DNA from: JAAZFE01 sp034005635
GTDB lineage: Bacteria > Verrucomicrobiota > Kiritimatiellia > CAIQIC01 > Lenti-01
Reading direction: 5' to 3'
DNA length: 12,382 nucleotides
Assembly: GCA_034005635.1 (NCBI GenBank)
Contig: JAVEUJ010000069.1
Coordinates: 1-12,382 of the forward strand
Shown piece after piece: positions 1-6,463 of this stretch. How positions within the stretch are numbered: position 1 is the stretch's first letter; every line of letters starts with the position of its first letter. The position numbers and the translations under genes are program-made. A model generated the notes under the pieces. It was not told the origin of the DNA. It made no database searches and saw nothing but the letters and a program-made list of their open reading frames with translations.

Positions 1-191
1 GCGGCGAGAGCCAGCTCGCGCACCTGCTTGGGGTGGTCCACCACCACGAAAGACCACGGTTGGGAGTTGCAGGCCGAGGGCGCCAGGCGGGCGGCCTCCA
101 GGCAGCGTTCCAGGGTTTCGCGCGGGATGCGCTGCTCCGGCTTATAGTGGCGCACACTTTGGCGGGCCGTGACCAAGTCCATAAACGTCAT
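1..191 (-). CDS. Nitroreductase family protein, N-terminal fragment
   Basis: Partial gene; only the first 63 codons are inside the window and the rest lies beyond base 1. The visible N-terminus begins MTFMDLVTARQSVRHY and contains the RxSxR motif (ARQSVRHY) followed by APSACNSQPW. These are the FMN-contacting signatures of the nitroreductase/NAD(P)H:flavin oxidoreductase fold (known from the family). Such enzymes are cytoplasmic, bind FMN and reduce nitro groups, quinones or flavins with NAD(P)H; the substrate cannot be told from this fragment. The ATG at 191 overlaps the stop of the upstream membrane-protein gene by four bases (ATGA), so translation is probably coupled. A second in-frame ATG nine bases further in (MDLV) is an equally possible start. 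I am sure of the family and unsure of the exact role. Confidence 0.85.
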   Translation of the reverse strand, partial: MTFMDLVTARQSVRHYKPEQRIPRETLERCLEAARLAPSACNSQPWSFVVVDHPKQVRELALA

Positions 192-724
192 GATTTCTTC
201 CTCCAGGACAGGCGCAGAACTACCACCAGAAGCCAGAGGGCGCCCGCCACGATCCATCCGCCCCAGAATACCCAGGGAAAGATCCACCAGCTCCAGCCGG
301 GAAAACCGGCATCCGTAAACGGCCAGAAAATGGGGGTCATGAAGCGGCCGGTGCCGTGGGTGGGGATGTCCACCAGGACATGGAGGGGCCAGGCGAGGGC
401 CGGCAGCCACAGGGCGCGCTTCCACGCCACGAGCAGGGCATAGCCGATGCTCATACCCACCAGGCTGTGGGTAATGTTGTAGAGCACAAACACGAAAGAG
501 GGAATGCCGTGCCAGCGCAGGCCGCCGCTGGTGAAAAAGTCCGTAGCAAAATGAATACCCAGCGACGCAATGTCGGGAAAGATGCCAAAGAAGAAGGCCG
601 CCCAGAGGGTCCAATCGGTGAGGCGCCGCTCCCCGTGGTCATCGACAGGTCCACGGTGTCCGCCGGGGAGTCCGGTCCGGCTGCAGGCCACCGCGCCCAG
701 GACTCCGTGCAGCAGCGTATCCAT
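188..724 (-). CDS. YdjM/DUF457-type membrane-bound metal-dependent hydrolase-like protein
   Basis: A 178-residue polytopic membrane protein. It starts MDTLLHG and carries possible metal-binding residues in the pattern of the YdjM/DUF457 family: His6, Asp51 (FPDIAS), His86 (NITHSLV), and His115/Asp119/His123 (WPLHVLVDIPTH). Hydrophobic segments lie at about residues 38-58, 76-100, 104-122 and 143-172, the last very rich in Trp and Phe, and the C-terminus is basic (RLSWRKKS). Members of this family are annotated as inner-membrane metal-dependent hydrolases, but their substrates are mostly unknown. The start is one base after the ptsP stop (TGA-G-ATG) and the stop overlaps the nitroreductase start, so the gene belongs to a minus-strand operon. 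No good Shine-Dalgarno sequence is visible, which fits translational coupling. Family assignment is from motif pattern only. Confidence 0.7.
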   Translation of the reverse strand: MDTLLHGVLGAVACSRTGLPGGHRGPVDDHGERRLTDWTLWAAFFFGIFPDIASLGIHFATDFFTSGGLRWHGIPSFVFVLYNITHSLVGMSIGYALLVAWKRALWLPALAWPLHVLVDIPTHGTGRFMTPIFWPFTDAGFPGWSWWIFPWVFWGGWIVAGALWLLVVVLRLSWRKKS

Positions 725-725
725 C

Positions 726-3032
726 TCAGCCCGGCAAATCGAAGGAGGAAATGTAATCCGCTATTTCTGAGATGCGCCCCATGGTCAGCAGGTCGTTTGC
801 AAAAATACGTGCGCGCTCGAAATCGATTTCCGCAATCCGCCGCTGGACGGGAGGAATCTGCATGGGATCAAGGCTGAAGACGCGCAGGCCGATTCCTAAT
901 AAAAATGGCAGCATGCGTGGATCGGCGCCAAGATTGCCGCACATGGATATCGGCTTGCCTGCCCGTTCGGCAGCTGTGACAATCTGTTTCATTGCCCGCA
1001 GAACCGAGGGATGATGGGGGGAATACCAGATGGCAACTTCATCGTTGGTGCGATCCACTGCGAGCATGTACTGGATAAGATCGTTGCTGCCAATGCTGAG
1101 GAAGTCCGCAGCCGCGGCCAGTTCATCCGCAATCAGCACGGCGGCGGGCAGCTCAATCATGACGCCCAGTTTGGGCAGCCGATGGGGAATACCTTCGCGG
1201 GCAAGTTCGTCGCGGCATTGGTAGGCCAGGTCCCGCGCCCCCATAAATTCATCCAGCGACGCGACCATGGGGAACATGATTTTGGCTTCAGGATGGCCAT
1301 GGGCAGCACGCAGCAGCGCCCGCAGTTGCTGCTTGAAAATTTCAGGATTTCGCAAGGTGAAACGGAGCGCGCGGAGCCCCAGAAAAGGATTGTTTTCGTG
1401 GCCAACCGGGAAATAGGACAAGGCCTTGTCGCCGCCAATGTCGAGGGTGCGAAACACAACCGGACGCTGCTCCATGCGTTCTGAAACCGCACGATAGCCT
1501 TGATACTGCTCCTCTTCGGTCGGGAACGTGCTGCGAACAATGAAAGGAAATTCCGTGCGGTATAGTCCGATACCGTTCGCCTTGACGCGCAACGCCACAT
1601 CCAGTTCGGTGACCAGATTGAGGTTGGCCATCAACTGAACTTCGACACCGTCGCGAGTGTGGGTAACGGGCAGAACCTCTTCAACCAAGCGTTCGGAATC
1701 GGCCAGCGCGCGGATAATGTCCTGCATGGTCTTAATCGCATCCTGGCCGGGGCGGACCACCACTTGGCCTTCTTTGCCGTCCAGCAGCAGGGGCGTGTTC
1801 TCGGCCAGGTCGAGCAGGCGCCGGTCAGACACGATCACCAGCGGCACTTGGAGGGCATTGGCGATGATCGCGACGTGGGAATGCTGGCCACCACCCAGCA
1901 AAACCAGACCCGCCACACCTTCGGCGGCCAACTTCAAGATATCCGACGGCAGCAGTTCCTCGGCGATGACGATTTGCCCGGTGTAGTCCGGGTTGGCGTT
2001 CTCGATAGACGACGGCGCAAGATTGCAAAGCAAGCGGTGGCCGAGATCCTCGACATCGAGAACTTTTTCACGCAGGGCCGGATTGGGACTGCTGCCAAAC
2101 AACTCCGAATAGTGGCGCACTTCGTTGAGGATGGCATTCCACGGAGAGATGCCGGCCCTAATGTTCTGGCGGATTTCCCCGGAAAAAGCCTCGTCCTTGA
2201 GCATCAAAACATGGGCACCGAAAATCATCGAAGCGGCATCCTGGAGCTTCTCCTCCAGACGCGTCTGGAGATCCATTAGTTGGCGCTCGGTCTGTTCAAT
2301 CGCGCGGTCGAAATCGGCCTCCGTCAGGCCGATGGGACACAAGTAGTCGGCTGGATTCTGAGAGAGGTACTGGCCAATGCGAGTGGATAGGCCCATCGCC
2401 ATCCGGCCCGACGCCCCCTTGCCACGGATGCAGTGGGTGCCAGACTCAAGACCATGATCACCCGGAAACAGATCATGCCCAGGTGCCGGATCAGTCGAGT
2501 TGGACGTCGCGTGCAGGCGCAGGAGCAAATGGGCATTCTCGATCACGCCGGCGAGTTGGGAGGAAATGACTCGCAGGGCCTGGACATCGTTAGGGTTGAA
2601 GTAATTCCATTGGGGATCCTGAACCACAATCACCCCGACCGGGTTCATCTTACGTTGGATGGGCACGGCCAGAAAAGAGAGATAGGCCTCCTCGTTGCTG
2701 CCGGGAATGTGCTTATAGGCGGGATGGTCGGTGGCGTTGGCCACGCAGATGGCCCGCATTTCCTTCAGGGCGGTGCCGGTGATGCCTTCGCCCAGCTTGA
2801 GGCGGAGGTGACTGATCAAGGCGGGATTCAAGCCTTGGTTGGCGCGCAGGACCAACTCGCGGGTCTTGGACTCGTAAAGATAAATCGAGCAAACTGCCGC
2901 GCGCATGTGCCACGCCACGGTGGAAACCACCTTGACCAGAAAGCCGTCGAGACCGGCTTCAAAATCGAAGAGGCCGACGATCTCGCTGATGTCGCACATC
3001 AACGCTACATTGTCTTGCTGAAAGTTGCTCAT
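726..3032 (-). CDS. ptsP: PtsP-type phosphoenolpyruvate-protein phosphotransferase (GAF + Enzyme I)
   Basis: A 768-residue Enzyme I of the nitrogen-PTS type, which autophosphorylates from PEP and passes phosphate to an HPr/NPr carrier in the cytoplasm. Residues 1-170 form a GAF sensor domain. A linker of about 35 residues follows, then the Enzyme I N-domain from about residue 205 (GKGASGRMAMG). The phosphohistidine loop is GGQHSHVAII with the catalytic His at 386. The PEP-binding TIM barrel has RTEF (Arg492), the GSNDL signature near 648-652 and the catalytic Cys698 (SMCGNLGADP). The length is close to E. coli PtsP (748). Two loop changes are unusual: CGNLGA instead of the common CGELAG, and Asn instead of Arg after the His loop. 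The start ATG follows a weak GGACAGG-like site. Downstream genes are tightly packed, so this probably heads a three-gene operon. In known systems the GAF domain senses a small ligand; the ligand here is unknown. Confidence 0.95.
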   Translation of the reverse strand: MSNFQQDNVALMCDISEIVGLFDFEAGLDGFLVKVVSTVAWHMRAAVCSIYLYESKTRELVLRANQGLNPALISHLRLKLGEGITGTALKEMRAICVANATDHPAYKHIPGSNEEAYLSFLAVPIQRKMNPVGVIVVQDPQWNYFNPNDVQALRVISSQLAGVIENAHLLLRLHATSNSTDPAPGHDLFPGDHGLESGTHCIRGKGASGRMAMGLSTRIGQYLSQNPADYLCPIGLTEADFDRAIEQTERQLMDLQTRLEEKLQDAASMIFGAHVLMLKDEAFSGEIRQNIRAGISPWNAILNEVRHYSELFGSSPNPALREKVLDVEDLGHRLLCNLAPSSIENANPDYTGQIVIAEELLPSDILKLAAEGVAGLVLLGGGQHSHVAIIANALQVPLVIVSDRRLLDLAENTPLLLDGKEGQVVVRPGQDAIKTMQDIIRALADSERLVEEVLPVTHTRDGVEVQLMANLNLVTELDVALRVKANGIGLYRTEFPFIVRSTFPTEEEQYQGYRAVSERMEQRPVVFRTLDIGGDKALSYFPVGHENNPFLGLRALRFTLRNPEIFKQQLRALLRAAHGHPEAKIMFPMVASLDEFMGARDLAYQCRDELAREGIPHRLPKLGVMIELPAAVLIADELAAAADFLSIGSNDLIQYMLAVDRTNDEVAIWYSPHHPSVLRAMKQIVTAAERAGKPISMCGNLGADPRMLPFLLGIGLRVFSLDPMQIPPVQRRIAEIDFERARIFANDLLTMGRISEIADYISSFDLPG

Positions 3033-3050
3033 GACCTGTCCATCCCGCCG

Positions 3051-3065
3051 TGAGCATCAGGCTCA
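3051..3065. repeat. Small inverted repeat upstream of ptsP
   Basis: TGAGC-ATCAG-GCTCA is a perfect 5-bp inverted repeat with a 5-base spacer, centred about 26 bases before the ptsP start. It could form a small stem in the ptsP leader or serve as a binding site. It is short enough to occur by chance. Confidence 0.25.
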
Positions 3066-3070
3066 TGACG

Positions 3071-3106
3071 GTGAAGCTTGACTTCACATCTAAAAAAAGT
3101 ACCTTT
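3071..3106 (+). promoter_or_regulatory. Candidate tRNA-Gln promoter with palindrome over the -35 box
   Basis: TTGACT at 3078-3083 matches a sigma70 -35 box at 5 of 6 positions. A weak -10 candidate TACCTT lies at 3100-3105 after a 16-base spacer, followed by a short GC-rich stretch before the tRNA at 3128. A perfect inverted repeat GTGAAG-CTTGA-CTTCAC (3071-3087) covers the -35 box and could be an operator. The -35 match and palindrome are direct observations; promoter activity is inferred. Confidence 0.35.
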
Positions 3107-3127
3107 TACGGCGTTTACGATTCCTCT

Positions 3128-3201
3128 TGCCCGATGGTGTAACGGTAGCACAGCAGCCTCTGGAGCTGTTTGTCTAGGTTCAAATCCTAGTCGGGCAACC
3201 A
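3128..3201 (+). tRNA. tRNA-Gln, anticodon CUG, CCA encoded
   Basis: The sequence folds as a complete cloverleaf. The 7-bp acceptor stem is TGCCCGA/TCGGGCA. The D stem is GTGT/GCAC with one G-T pair. The anticodon stem is GCAGC/GCTGT with loop CTCTGGA, placing anticodon CTG at 3160-3162 (reads the CAG codon, glutamine). The variable loop is 4 bases, and the T stem CTAGG/CCTAG is perfect, with loop TTCAAAT. The discriminator A and a genome-encoded CCA end the molecule at 3201. It is on the plus strand, opposite to dnaN and ptsP on either side, so it must have its own promoter and is antisense to any dnaN-ptsP read-through transcript. Confidence 0.96.
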
Positions 3202-3210
3202 TGTCGGTCC

Positions 3211-3240
3211 ATGCCACTGCTCGGAGAGCAGCGTTGGCAT
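3211..3240. terminator. Strong bulged hairpin between tRNA-Gln and dnaN
   Basis: Two nested perfect stems: outer ATGCCA (3211-3216) with TGGCAT (3235-3240), inner CTGCTC (3217-3222) with GAGCAG (3226-3231), loop GGA, and a 3-base bulge (3232-3234). This gives 12 base pairs between the convergent ends of the tRNA and dnaN. Neither strand has a clear T-tract after the stem, so it is not a textbook intrinsic terminator. It may still stop or process transcripts from both sides. Confidence 0.45.
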
Positions 3241-3263
3241 TCACCGCTCCCCCATCTCTTTGA

Positions 3264-4358
3264 TCAGGTAACCCGGATAGGCATCAATACATACACGAAA
3301 TTGATGGTCGACCGGATCACACCCGGACTGGTGTCATCAATCAGATCGAGAAAAACCTCATCTGGCGTCAGCGCCTTCAATGGATCCATCAGGAACGCGG
3401 GATTGAAGGAAATGGCGACATCCGGTCCGGAGTACTTCACATCCAACGTCTCGCGGCCTTCGCCAATTTCAGCTGCGGCCGCCAAAACTTCCAGACGGTT
3501 CGTCGTGAAGGTCAGCTTGACGCCCGACACAGCATCGCTGACGAGCTGGGACGTGCGGCGGACGGCCGTCAGGAATGTTTCACGCTCCAACGCGACGCGT
3601 TCGCCAGTGGCCTGGGGAATCACCTGACGGAAATTGGGATAGCTCCCCTCCACCAGCTTGGAAATCACCAAGGTGCCATCGAACTCAAAGGCGGCCTGTT
3701 GCTGATTGGCCATGATCGTGACCGTGCCGCTTTCGCCCAGGGTGCGGATGAGTTCGTCGACGGTCTTGAGGGGGATAATCATGTCCATTTCGGCATCGGC
3801 AGCAAATTCGACCTCGTGCTCGACGAGCGCCAGACGGCGGCTATCGGTGGCCACCACACTGAGTTTGCCGGCTTTGAAGCTGAGCAAAACCCCGTGGAGA
3901 ATCTGGCGGTTGGGATCGGGGGACGCCGCATAGCCAGTCAATTTGAGCATGTTGCGAAAAGCCGCCTGCTCGAGGCTGTAGCTCTTGGCATCGCCCATCT
4001 CCGGCAAAATCGGATAGTCGCTTTCGGGGATGCCGTGGATGCGAAAATAGGAGCTGGCGGCATGGATGAAGGCGATGTTCTCCTCGTTGACCTCCATCTC
4101 CACTTCGTTCACGCTCAATTCGCGGAAAACGCCAAAGATGCGCTTGGCGGGCAGAGTCGTGGCTCCTGCTTCCAAAACTTCCGCAGCGACAGTAGCCCGG
4201 ACGGTCAAGTCCATGTCAGTCGCCGTGAGTTCGAGTTTGCCATCTGCAGCTCGCATCAGGACGTTTGAAAGTACCGGCAGGGCATTCCGGGGATTGATCA
4301 CCGATTGGACCTTTTGGAGTCCGTCAATGATGGCTTCTTTGTTGATCTTAATTTTCAT
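3264..4358 (-). CDS. dnaN: DNA polymerase III beta subunit (sliding clamp)
   Basis: A 364-residue beta clamp, close to the 366 residues of the E. coli protein. It forms the dimeric ring that tethers the replicative polymerase and many repair proteins to DNA. Visible landmarks are the N-terminal MKIKINKEAIIDGLQKV, the TDSRRLALVEHEV segment at about 171-183, YPNFRQVIP at 240-248, and the C-terminal YVLMPIRVT matching the usual YVLMPMR ending that lines the partner-binding pocket. The three clamp subdomains are full length with no gap. The ATG at 4358 follows an AGAGGG ribosome binding site (4367-4372, 8-base spacing), which supports the start. The gene lies downstream of dnaA in the same direction with the putative origin between them, as in Bacillus and many other bacteria. 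Confidence 0.98.
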   Translation of the reverse strand: MKIKINKEAIIDGLQKVQSVINPRNALPVLSNVLMRAADGKLELTATDMDLTVRATVAAEVLEAGATTLPAKRIFGVFRELSVNEVEMEVNEENIAFIHAASSYFRIHGIPESDYPILPEMGDAKSYSLEQAAFRNMLKLTGYAASPDPNRQILHGVLLSFKAGKLSVVATDSRRLALVEHEVEFAADAEMDMIIPLKTVDELIRTLGESGTVTIMANQQQAAFEFDGTLVISKLVEGSYPNFRQVIPQATGERVALERETFLTAVRRTSQLVSDAVSGVKLTFTTNRLEVLAAAAEIGEGRETLDVKYSGPDVAISFNPAFLMDPLKALTPDEVFLDLIDDTSPGVIRSTINFVYVLMPIRVT

Positions 4359-4366
4359 GGGGGTCG

Positions 4367-4372
4367 CCCTCT
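4367..4372 (-). promoter_or_regulatory. dnaN ribosome binding site
   Basis: AGAGGG on the minus strand, 8 bases before the dnaN ATG. It lies directly beside the AT-rich origin stretch, so the dnaN leader and the origin share sequence. Confidence 0.6.
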
Positions 4373-4377
4373 GACTG

Positions 4378-4432
4378 TTATTCTTCTTAATACATTAATA
4401 TAATCAGTAGTATTAGTATGTCCTGTGAATCC
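4378..4432. other. AT-rich unwinding element with DnaA-trio-like repeat
   Basis: Bases 4378-4411 are almost all A/T. Beside them, bases 4405-4419 read on the minus strand as TACTAATACTACTG, so the complementary strand read 3'-5' gives GAT-TAT-GAT-GAC triplets. That is the pattern described for DnaA-trios in Bacillus subtilis, where trios follow a DnaA box and a short GC-rich step and lead into the unwinding element. Here a weak box (GGATTCACA, minus strand 4432-4424, 7 of 9 matches to TTATNCACA) sits 4-5 bases from the trios with its ACA end facing them. The pattern is seen directly; the function is inferred from the published model. Confidence 0.5.
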
Positions 4433-4469
4433 TGTTAACATCAAGAACAGAATAGCAGGGACGGGCCTG

Positions 4470-4606
4470 TTGTGCCCATTCAGCCTGTGCAAAACTACCC
4501 CCCCCTTCTTGTGCCCAAGTTGAACAACTTTCAGTTGTCCACAATTCAGGAGAGTTGTTCACAAGCTTCCAGTGTGTTGTTGCCGGGTTATGCACATTTG
4601 GCCACA
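4470..4606. promoter_or_regulatory. DnaA-box cluster downstream of dnaA
   Basis: Compared with TTATNCACA, the plus strand shows TTATGCACA at 4588-4596 (9/9), TTGTCCACA at 4535-4543 (8/9) and TTGTTCACA at 4555-4563 (8/9, exactly 20 bases after the previous box). TTGTGCCCA occurs twice, at 4470-4478 and 4509-4517 (7/9), and TTGGCCACA is at 4598-4606 (7/9). On the minus strand TTTTGCACA lies at 4494-4486 (8/9). Nearly all boxes point the same way. Such a cluster in 140 bases is far denser than expected by chance. Confidence 0.75.
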
Positions 4607-4659
4607 AGCCGCTTCCTCCGAGCTGAAAACGGAGTGAAATGGGAGAATGGCGGGCCATA

Positions 4660-6039
4660 TCAGGAGGGAGCCGAGACTCCGCCGAGGCGCTGTTGGAGCG
4701 ACAAGACCGTCTGGCGTAGATTGGCATCCTTCTTCATCTTGGCACCGACACTGCGGTGGGCATGCAGCACGGTGGCATGGTTGCGGCCAAATGAGTTACC
4801 GATCGATGGCAGGGACTGTCCAGTGAGTTCCCGGCAGAGATACATCGCAACCTGGCGGGGGAAGGCAATGTTCTGGGGCCGCTGTTTGCTGGTCATATCC
4901 CCGAGGCGGATATCATAATATTCGGCCACCATGCGTTGGATGCCTTCAATGCTCAACGCGGTCTGGTTTTCCTGTTCAATGGTATCGCGCAGGAGATACT
5001 CCAGCGTTTCCGTGGTCGGGGCCTTGCGGGTCAGCGACGCATATGAGGCCACTCGCAGCATCGACCCTTCCAGCTTGCGGATGTTCGATTTGACGTGTTG
5101 CGCGATGAACATGAGGCACTCGTCACCGAGTTGAATCATCAGTTCTTCGCGCTTACGGCGCAGGATAGCCACGCGAGTTTCAAAGTCGACCATATCCATC
5201 TCGGTCACCAAGCCCCACTCGAATCGCGACACCAGACGTTCCTGAAGATTGGCAATCTCGCTGATGGGCCGATCGCTGGTCATCACGATCTGTTTTTGAT
5301 TTTGGTGTAGAGAATTGAAGGTGTGGAAAAATTCTTCCTGGGTGCTCTCCTTGCCACCCAGAAAATGAATGTCGTCAATTAGCAGCAGGTCGATATGGCG
5401 GTATTTCTTGCGGAAGGCGGCGAGGTCGTGCTGCTGCAGGGACTGAATAAATTCGTTGGTGAAGGTTTCGCAGGTGGTGTAGCAGACTGACCCTTTGCCG
5501 CGTTTGAGCACGGCCTGGCCCATGGCCTGGATCAGATGCGTCTTACCCAATCCCGTGCCGCCGTGGATGAACATCGGGTTGTAGGCACGCCCCGGTGCTT
5601 CCACTACTGCCAGTGAGGCCGCGTGGGCAAAGGAATTCGATGGTCCCACGACAAAGTTGTCGAACGTATGGCGCGGATTCAGCGGCGCCCCGATGTTGCC
5701 GGCTTTGGCCGCGCGGCCCTTGGCCCGCGACGACTTCTTGGGTGCAGGATCAGGCTCCTCCATTTCCTCGTTGAGTTGGCGCAATCCACCCAGTTGAAAA
5801 ACAATGGAGAGCGCTTCGGCTCCGGCGGCATGCAGAGCTTCCTGAATCAGGGGGAGGTAATGTTCTTTGAGCCAGTCCTGATAAAATCCGTTGGGTACCG
5901 TCAGGGTAAGTTGTCCCGCGGTATCATCGCCGGCGGCCTCAATGACGCCGATCCATCGACTGTAGACATCCTCGGATACCGCTGTGCTGAGAAACTCGCA
6001 CGCCTTGGTCCACAGTTGTTTTGCCTTGTTTAGTTCCAC
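4660..6039 (-). CDS. dnaA: Chromosomal replication initiator protein DnaA
   Basis: A 459-residue AAA+ ATPase that binds DnaA boxes, opens the origin and loads the helicase. Domain I (1-85) begins with the helical DnaB/partner-binding fold. Domain II (about 86-122) is a short linker rich in Lys, Arg and Ala. Domain III has Walker A GGTGLGKTH (160-168), Walker B LLLIDDIHF (218-226), a sensor segment VMTSDRP (252-258) and ERLVSRFEWGL with the arginine-finger region (267-277). Domain IV ends in the box-binding signature GRNHATVLHAHRS (418-430). The usual Asp of RDHTTV is Asn here. The GTG start at 6039 is supported by an AGAGGA site six bases upstream and by the family's normal N-terminus. DnaA boxes occur on both sides of the gene, which suggests autoregulation as well as origin function. 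Confidence 0.98.
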   Translation of the reverse strand: MELNKAKQLWTKACEFLSTAVSEDVYSRWIGVIEAAGDDTAGQLTLTVPNGFYQDWLKEHYLPLIQEALHAAGAEALSIVFQLGGLRQLNEEMEEPDPAPKKSSRAKGRAAKAGNIGAPLNPRHTFDNFVVGPSNSFAHAASLAVVEAPGRAYNPMFIHGGTGLGKTHLIQAMGQAVLKRGKGSVCYTTCETFTNEFIQSLQQHDLAAFRKKYRHIDLLLIDDIHFLGGKESTQEEFFHTFNSLHQNQKQIVMTSDRPISEIANLQERLVSRFEWGLVTEMDMVDFETRVAILRRKREELMIQLGDECLMFIAQHVKSNIRKLEGSMLRVASYASLTRKAPTTETLEYLLRDTIEQENQTALSIEGIQRMVAEYYDIRLGDMTSKQRPQNIAFPRQVAMYLCRELTGQSLPSIGNSFGRNHATVLHAHRSVGAKMKKDANLRQTVLSLQQRLGGVSAPS

Positions 6040-6045
6040 AAAAAA

Positions 6046-6051
6046 TCCTCT
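6046..6051 (-). promoter_or_regulatory. dnaA ribosome binding site
   Basis: AGAGGA on the minus strand, six bases before the GTG codon at 6039. It decides in favour of the GTG start. Confidence 0.7.
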
Positions 6052-6170
6052 CCCAGACTCAGCCTGTCAGTCTCGCACGGGCCCGGTCGCCATTCAATCT
6101 CAATTTGTATCCCGAAGTTGTCATTAACCGGAACCGCATTTGGACCCGGCGGGATGGGCCTTTGACCCAC

Positions 6171-6190
6171 TTATGCACAGCTTATGCACA
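6171..6190 (+). promoter_or_regulatory. Two perfect tandem DnaA boxes upstream of dnaA
   Basis: TTATGCACA occurs at 6171-6179 and again at 6182-6190, an 11-base repeat period (about one helical turn). Both are 9/9 matches to the consensus and identical to the box at 4588. The spacing would place two DnaA molecules on the same face of the helix. Roles could be dnaA autoregulation, origin function, or both. Confidence 0.8.
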
Positions 6191-6215
6191 GCCTCTTTCT
6201 CTTTATCAGCCTCTG

Positions 6216-6233
6216 TTACAGACATGACTGTAA
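6216..6233. promoter_or_regulatory. Operator-like palindrome upstream of dnaA
   Basis: TTACAG-ACATGA-CTGTAA is a perfect 6-bp inverted repeat whose 6-base centre contains the palindrome CATG. It lies between the divergent dnaA and M24 peptidase genes, 26 bases from the nearest DnaA box. The shape suits a dimeric regulator; the protein is unknown. Confidence 0.35.
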
Positions 6234-6372
6234 GAGCCCCGTGTTTTTTCGGCAAGCCCATTCCCGGGTTTTTCAAATATAACCTGTCCTCTACCATATA
6301 TAGTAGTGCTGGATTATTTTGTAACTATATACGGTTGTAATTGACTATTCCCATCAAACCATCACTCTCCCC

Positions 6373-6401
6373 TTGACAATGAATTTTAGGATTGAAAATT
6401 A
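6373..6401 (+). promoter_or_regulatory. Candidate promoter of the M24 peptidase gene
   Basis: A perfect -35 box TTGACA at 6373-6378 is followed 16-17 bases later by a poor -10 (AAAATT/AAATTA near 6395-6401). It would give a leader of roughly 55 bases to the ATG at 6464. Confidence 0.35.
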
Positions 6402-6463
6402 GGTCTAACCCGCTGAAAATCAACCTAGTAACAGCCCCCTCCAGAAAAGTTATTGTAGAATTT

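Larger units (their letters stand above)
4378..4606. other. oriC: Candidate replication origin (oriC) in the dnaA-dnaN gap
   Basis: This gap holds an AT-rich stretch at the dnaN side and a cluster of DnaA boxes at the dnaA side, with a DnaA-trio-like repeat between. An octamer palindrome TGTTAACA (4433-4440) and a C8 run (4498-4505) lie in the middle. Placement between dnaA and dnaN is the common position for bacterial oriC. No protein gene is visible in the gap. Confidence 0.75.
6040..6463. other. Divergent intergenic region between dnaA and the M24 peptidase gene
   Basis: About 424 bases with no convincing gene. From left to right it holds the dnaA leader, two tandem DnaA boxes, a palindrome, an AT-rich stretch (about 6262-6345, including runs such as CATATATAG and TAACTATATA) and a likely peptidase promoter. 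It must contain the dnaA promoter, but I could not choose a clear minus-strand -35/-10 pair. Boxes next to AT-rich DNA make it a candidate second lobe of a bipartite origin. Confidence 0.6.

Noticed and set aside
2433..3053. A 206-residue plus-strand reading frame opposite the ptsP GAF region
   Set aside because: Shadow of a well-supported gene; no motifs or ribosome binding site supporting translation.
6244..6276. Possible intrinsic terminator (GCCC...GGG followed by T5)
   Set aside because: The stem is only three or four pairs with a wobble, and it would sit inside a divergent promoter region where no transcript should end.
6392..6463. Upstream TTG start for the M24 peptidase, adding 24 residues
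   Set aside because: The extra residues do not resemble the family N-terminus and overlap the likely -10 region; the ATG at 6464 fits better.
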